Program-made: the position numbers and the translations under genes
Notes under the pieces: model-generated
Databases searched by the model: none
What the model was told of the DNA's origin: nothing
Seen by the model: only the letters and a program-made list of their open reading frames with translations
In this document: positions 60,236-64,000 of the stretch, one piece after another
Layout: each line of letters opens with the position of its first letter
Numbering within the stretch: the stretch's first letter is position 1
DNA from: CALBPI01 sp038531945
GTDB lineage: Bacteria > Pseudomonadota > Gammaproteobacteria > Steroidobacterales > Woeseiaceae
NCBI GenBank assembly: GCA_038531945.1
Contig: JBCBBH010000002.1
Coordinates: 558,001-622,000, forward strand
Length of the DNA stretch: 64,000 nucleotides
Direction of reading: 5' to 3'

Positions 60236-60390
60236 ATTGTGTGAATAAGATCACGGTTTTGATCGATTCGTCACATCGGCCATATCGAACGATTCGAATC
60301 AAGAATTTGCGGGGTGGTGGCTCCCACATGGCAGCCACGCATGGCACACTTCCGCCCCTGATGGATATGACAATCACCTGACGGATCAAT

Positions 60391-61767
60391 ATGGCGAAAT
60401 CTCAACCCACTTTGCTCGTCGTTGAGGATGACCCTGGCCTGCAGAGCCAGCTCAAATGGGTCTTCGACGATGTTGAAATGGTTCAGGCAGAGGATCGCGA
60501 GAGTGCGATCGACGCCATTCGCCGGCATGAGCCTGAAGTTGTGTTGCAGGATTTAGGATTGCCACCCGATCCAGATGGCACCGCAGAAGGACTGCGGTGC
60601 GTTGAGGAAATTCTTCAGCTCGCACCGAACACCAAGATCATTGTCGTTACCGGTCATGGCGATAAAGACAACGCGTTGAAGGCGATTGGTGCCGGGGCCT
60701 ACGACTTTTATCAGAAACCTCTCGATACCGATGTATTGAAACTGTTGGTTGGACGCGCCTTTACGCTCGCAGCGTTGGAGGCGGAAAACCGCCGTCTCAG
60801 GAAATCGACGTCTCATTCACCGTTGGATGGCATCGTGGCGGTCAGCCCTGGCATGTTGAAAGTGTGCCGCACTATTGAAAAGGTGGCACCAACAATTGCG
60901 ACGACACTGCTGCTCGGAGAGTCGGGTACCGGAAAAGAAGTGCTCGCGCGCGCTATTCACAAACTGAGTCCACGCGCAGACCAACCTTTTGTTGCGATCA
61001 ATTGCGCCGCGATTCCAGAGAATCTTTTGGAGTCGGAGTTGTTCGGCTTCGAAAAGGGTGCGTTCACGGGCGCAGCCAAACAAACGCCCGGTAAGGTTGA
61101 GGTTGCCAGCGGTGGCACGCTGTTTCTCGATGAGATCGGCGACATGCCGATGTCGCTGCAAGCTAAGCTGTTGCGTTTTCTTCAGGAACGCGTGGTTGAG
61201 CGAATTGGGGGTCGGGTAGAAATCCCGGTCGATGTGCGTGTCGTTTGCGCTACCAACCAGAATCTAAAGTCGCTGATTGAGAGTGGTGGTTTCCGTGAGG
61301 ACCTCTACTACCGGATCTGCGAAATCGAAATTCCGATTCCTCCACTTCGCGACCGTGAGAATGGTGTACTCATGTTGGCTCGTGTGCTCCTGGATGAGGC
61401 GGCGCAGCGTCATGGCAAATCGATTCGAGGTTTCAGCGAAGACGCACATCAAGCGATGGTTGCGCACTTGTGGCCCGGCAATGTCCGCGAACTATCAAAC
61501 AAGGTTAACGGCGCTGTGATCATGGCTGACGGCCCGCAGGTTACCGCCGAGGATTTGGGCTTAGAGGTGCCCGAAGAAGTCTTGTCGCTGAATCTTCGTG
61601 AGGTGCGAGATGCCGCTGAGCGCAATGCTACGCGCCAGGCGATCGTTCACACCGGAGGTAACATTTCGAGAGCCGCTGCATTGCTCGGCGTCAGTCGTCC
61701 AACGCTCTATGATCTGATGGAGCGCCACGGCATCGAAGCCGAAGGTCTGGTCGCGAAATCGGATTAG
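60391..61767 (+). CDS. prsR: PEP-CTERM-box response regulator, sigma54 activator type
   Basis: 458 residues. Receiver domain (about 1-125; Asp in VVLQDLGLPPDPDGTAEG), AAA+ domain with GESGTGKE, GAFTGA and R-finger (about 140-370), Fis-type HTH (NISRAAALLGVSRPTLYDLM). The receiver with the insert PPDPDG and the order match the PrsR regulators of exosortase/PEP-CTERM genes. No PEP-CTERM protein or exosortase lies in the window. Confidence 0.82.
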   Translation: MAKSQPTLLVVEDDPGLQSQLKWVFDDVEMVQAEDRESAIDAIRRHEPEVVLQDLGLPPDPDGTAEGLRCVEEILQLAPNTKIIVVTGHGDKDNALKAIGAGAYDFYQKPLDTDVLKLLVGRAFTLAALEAENRRLRKSTSHSPLDGIVAVSPGMLKVCRTIEKVAPTIATTLLLGESGTGKEVLARAIHKLSPRADQPFVAINCAAIPENLLESELFGFEKGAFTGAAKQTPGKVEVASGGTLFLDEIGDMPMSLQAKLLRFLQERVVERIGGRVEIPVDVRVVCATNQNLKSLIESGGFREDLYYRICEIEIPIPPLRDRENGVLMLARVLLDEAAQRHGKSIRGFSEDAHQAMVAHLWPGNVRELSNKVNGAVIMADGPQVTAEDLGLEVPEEVLSLNLREVRDAAERNATRQAIVHTGGNISRAAALLGVSRPTLYDLMERHGIEAEGLVAKSD

Positions 61768-63131
61768 CGGTCTTTAAACGCGTCCGGATTCAGATCATGT
61801 CGCGCGAGTAGCTTGTAGAAATCCGTTCGATTACGTTTTGCGAGCCGCGCAGCCTGACTCACATTGCCGCCGGTAATTTGTAGAATCTGCGACAGGTAAT
61901 TTCGCGTGAACTCATCGCGCGCGTCGGAGAAAGAGGGCAACCGCTCACCGTGCTCTCCCAGAGCCGATCTGACGAGCTCTGCGCTGATCACAGGCGAGCC
62001 GGCGAGCGCCACGTTTTGGCGAACGACGTTAAACAGCTGACGAATGTTGCCGGGCCACTTTGCCATGACCAACAACTCGAGTGCCTCGGGGGCATAGACG
62101 CGACGTTCGGTGTCGCCTTGTTCGGTAAGCTGGCGAAGAAAATGGGCGACCAGCAGAGGGATATCTTCGCGTCGCTCCTCCAATGGCGGCATTTCGATGT
62201 TGACGACGTTCAGGCGGTAGTAGAGATCCTCGCGGAACTGTCCACTGGCCATTAACTCGGCAAGATCTCTGTGGGTGGCTGACAATACGCGCACATCCAC
62301 ATCGATCGACTCGGTGCTGCCGACAGGACGAACCTGATTCTCCTGCAAAACTCGCAGCAGTTTGACCTGCAGTCGCATCGGCATATCGCCGATCTCGTCC
62401 AGCAGTAGCGTGCCGCCGTTGGCTGCCTGGAACAGGCCTTTGTGCTCTGTTGTTGCGCCGGTGAACGCGCCTTTGGCGTGTCCGAACAATTCGGATTCCA
62501 GCAGATTCTCAGCCATGGCGCTGCAATTGATAGCAACGAAAGGGCGCTCGTTGCGTGTGCTGGCGCGATGGATTGCACGTGCGAGCAGTTCCTTGCCGGT
62601 GCCAGACTCGCCGGTGATCAAAACGCGTGCATCGGTTTCGGCCACCATTCGTGCTTGCGTGAGACGGTCGCGCATCAACGCATTGCGAGTAATGATTTCG
62701 TTCGCCCAGTCCTCACCGATCTCGGAGCTGCCCGAAACGCGGAGTGCTTTCTCGACATGCTCCAGCAGTTCTTCTTTCTCAATCGGCTTGGTCAAGAAGC
62801 CGAATGCACCACCCTTGGTGGCCTCTACGGCATCCGGAATCGTTCCATGCGCCGTCATGATGAGCACGTTCAGGCCAGGCGCGCGTCGCTGCAACTCATG
62901 CAACAGACCGATGCCGTCCATTTTGTCCATGCGCAGGTCGGTGATGACTAGATCGGGCTGAAAGCGACCGAGAACGGCCAGCGCGGCCATAGCGCTCTCG
63001 ACAGCTTCAACAATGTAGTGTTCTGCCCGCAGCCGAATGCTCAACAGACGCAACAGCCCCGGGTCGTCGTCGACGAGAAGGATTCGCCCCTTTTGCTTCA
63101 GGCTGCTCCGACGATTGTTGCCGCTATTCAT
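61764..63131 (-). CDS. glrR: GlrR/QseF-type response regulator
   Basis: 455 residues from ATG 63131, overlapping the qseG-like stop by eight bases (an ATG at 63173 is also in frame). Receiver (VVDDDPGLLRLLSIRL-type; Asp in VITDLRMDKMDG), sigma54 AAA+ (GESGTGKEL, GAFTGAT) and Fis HTH (NVSQAARLAKRNRTDFYKLL). In enterobacteria GlrR drives glmY small-RNA transcription via sigma54. Confidence 0.87.
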   Translation of the reverse strand: MNSGNNRRSSLKQKGRILLVDDDPGLLRLLSIRLRAEHYIVEAVESAMAALAVLGRFQPDLVITDLRMDKMDGIGLLHELQRRAPGLNVLIMTAHGTIPDAVEATKGGAFGFLTKPIEKEELLEHVEKALRVSGSSEIGEDWANEIITRNALMRDRLTQARMVAETDARVLITGESGTGKELLARAIHRASTRNERPFVAINCSAMAENLLESELFGHAKGAFTGATTEHKGLFQAANGGTLLLDEIGDMPMRLQVKLLRVLQENQVRPVGSTESIDVDVRVLSATHRDLAELMASGQFREDLYYRLNVVNIEMPPLEERREDIPLLVAHFLRQLTEQGDTERRVYAPEALELLVMAKWPGNIRQLFNVVRQNVALAGSPVISAELVRSALGEHGERLPSFSDARDEFTRNYLSQILQITGGNVSQAARLAKRNRTDFYKLLARHDLNPDAFKDR

Positions 63132-63771
63132 CGATGTCCGATCCAATCTCGCCAGTGTTGCTGTTTGCACCATTCCGTTCCCGAATTGAGCGTTCGATCA
63201 GTGTAATCGCACGCAGTTTCTCTTCCGCCTCTTCGAGTTCGGTGCGCAGTCGGCTGTTATCACTTCTCAACAACTCAACCTGAGCGCGAGCGGCAGCAAG
63301 CTCCCGTTCGCTGGTTCGCGTTGCACTGGTTCCAGCCTGCCGGGCTTCTGTTTCAGCCGAGAGCCGCGAGCGGAGCATGTTCAATTGAACCGCTGCCAGC
63401 ACTTGCTCATCTGACAGGAGAAGTTCTGGTTGGAGCAGAAGCTCGGTCAGCATGCCATCCGCCTGTGCCGCGTTGGTCCAGGGGTGCCCGGGCGTTGCCA
63501 GGGCCAGTGCCAAACGCAATCGATTGGTTGTTGTCGGTGCGCGCGTGAAATCGAGTTGCAACTCGTCCCACACTCTCGCCTGACTCTTCGCATCTCCTTC
63601 GAGCAAGGTCCTGATATCGGAAAGGTAGAGCGAAACGGTCGACGCCTCAACCGTAAGTGGTTGATTTGTCGCCGATTGGCGACGATCAAACACTTTTCCG
63701 ACGGATCCGCAGGCCGTACACGCCAGCAGTGCTGTCAGAATCATGATGCGTTTGATGCACGGATTATGCAT
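63124..63771 (-). CDS. QseG-like lipoprotein between kinase and regulator
   Basis: 215 residues from ATG 63771. Lipobox TALLACTACGS and a C-terminal coiled coil (SERELAAARAQVELLRSDNSRLRTELEEAEEK). Its place between glrK-like and glrR-like genes is that of qseG/yfhG, whose product tunes the kinase. Confidence 0.8.
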   Translation of the reverse strand: MHNPCIKRIMILTALLACTACGSVGKVFDRRQSATNQPLTVEASTVSLYLSDIRTLLEGDAKSQARVWDELQLDFTRAPTTTNRLRLALALATPGHPWTNAAQADGMLTELLLQPELLLSDEQVLAAVQLNMLRSRLSAETEARQAGTSATRTSERELAAARAQVELLRSDNSRLRTELEEAEEKLRAITLIERSIRERNGANSNTGEIGSDIDE

Positions 63772-64000
63772 TGACCACCCGCGGCTGTGTCGCCGTGGCT
63801 TGTTGAGGAATATGAATTCTAAAATGAGCGCCCCCGAAAAGCACCGTATCGCCCTGTGCGGTCCTGACAGAACGCTGATCATCGCAAATTTCAACCAGGC
63901 CATCATGAGCCTGCACGCATTCGAGCACAACCGAGAGGCCGATGCCGGTGCCTGCGACCAGACCGCCATGTTGTTGTTCGCCTTGATAGAACGCGTCGAA
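63764..64000 (-). CDS. Sensor histidine kinase GlrK/QseE-like (5' part beyond window)
   Basis: Only the last 78 codons are inside. The reverse strand reads GLVAGTGIGLSVVLECVQAH, the G2 box of the HATPase domain, and ends at TAA (63764-63766). It overlaps the qseG-like start by eight bases, completing the kinase-lipoprotein-regulator operon. Confidence 0.82.
   Translation of the reverse strand, partial: FDAFYQGEQQHGGLVAGTGIGLSVVLECVQAHDGLVEICDDQRSVRTAQGDTVLFGGAHFRIHIPQQATATQPRVVNA

Noticed and set aside
60260..60390. Sigma54 promoter (TGGCAC near 60345) before prsR
   Set aside because: The GC element at the right spacing is missing, so the match is too weak.

Overview
The window looks like the chromosome of a gammaproteobacterium of moderately high GC, probably free-living and aerobic. 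The evidence is a ZapG/YhcB protein, the GlrK-QseG-GlrR signalling operon, a bacterioferritin with its [2Fe-2S] partner Bfd, a PrsR-type regulator (known from PEP-CTERM/exosortase bacteria), a COQ7-type quinone hydroxylase and many VOC-fold proteins. I cannot name the genus from sequence alone.

Layout. 1-4.4 kb (minus strand): a tight operon of a GH3-family ligase, an enolase-superfamily epimerase, a lone carrier protein and an AMP-dependent ligase cut by the window edge; it looks like a small biosynthetic or conjugation pathway. 4.5-8.6 kb: a secreted two-repeat protein, zapG, and a sulfite-oxidase-family molybdoenzyme with its cytochrome c. 8.7-23.3 kb: an integron gene-cassette array. About two dozen attC sites or remnants separate small genes, nearly all of unknown function and all on the plus strand. 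No integrase is present, so this is either a CALIN or the distal part of a chromosomal integron. Several cassette genes are broken by one stop or one-base shift. 23.3-28.8 kb: the same kind of small secreted or membrane ORFs, still co-oriented, but without recognisable attC sites; a DUF4253 gene here has a broken paralogue inside the array.

28.9-40.4 kb: accessory genes on the plus strand (HAD, DUF5946, HD, GNAT, tyrosine phosphatase, PhzF, SAP-domain, LysE, a RES-Xre toxin-antitoxin pair with a palindromic operator, VOC proteins). 40.6-45.8 kb: an ABC ATPase with a permease fused to an M1 aminopeptidase-like domain, then a membrane protein. 45.9-49.1 kb: GFA, VOC, cupin, gamma-glutamylcyclotransferase-like, VOC, membrane protein and lipocalin genes. 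49.1-54.1 kb: an MmyB-type regulator with a perfect 21-bp palindrome in its divergent promoter, an outer-membrane barrel, an ion channel, a flavodoxin-like protein and a periplasmic rhodanese. 54.1-55.9 kb: a choice-of-anchor I lipoprotein behind five PhoB-like half-sites at exact 11-bp spacing.

55.9-56.8 kb: tRNA-Ala(GGC) and tRNA-Glu(TTC) on the minus strand, followed by degenerate repeats of the tRNA-Glu tail with terminators. 56.9-59.3 kb: a dioxygenase-like VOC protein, a fumarylacetoacetase-family hydrolase and an SDR, probably a ring- or acid-degradation set. 59.3-60.2 kb: bfr and bfd with a Fur-box-like site. 60.4-64 kb: prsR, and the glrR-qseG-glrK operon on the minus strand, cut by the right edge.

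The least explained parts are the integrase-less cassette array, whose cargo is almost wholly uncharacterised, and the GH3/epimerase/carrier/ligase operon.
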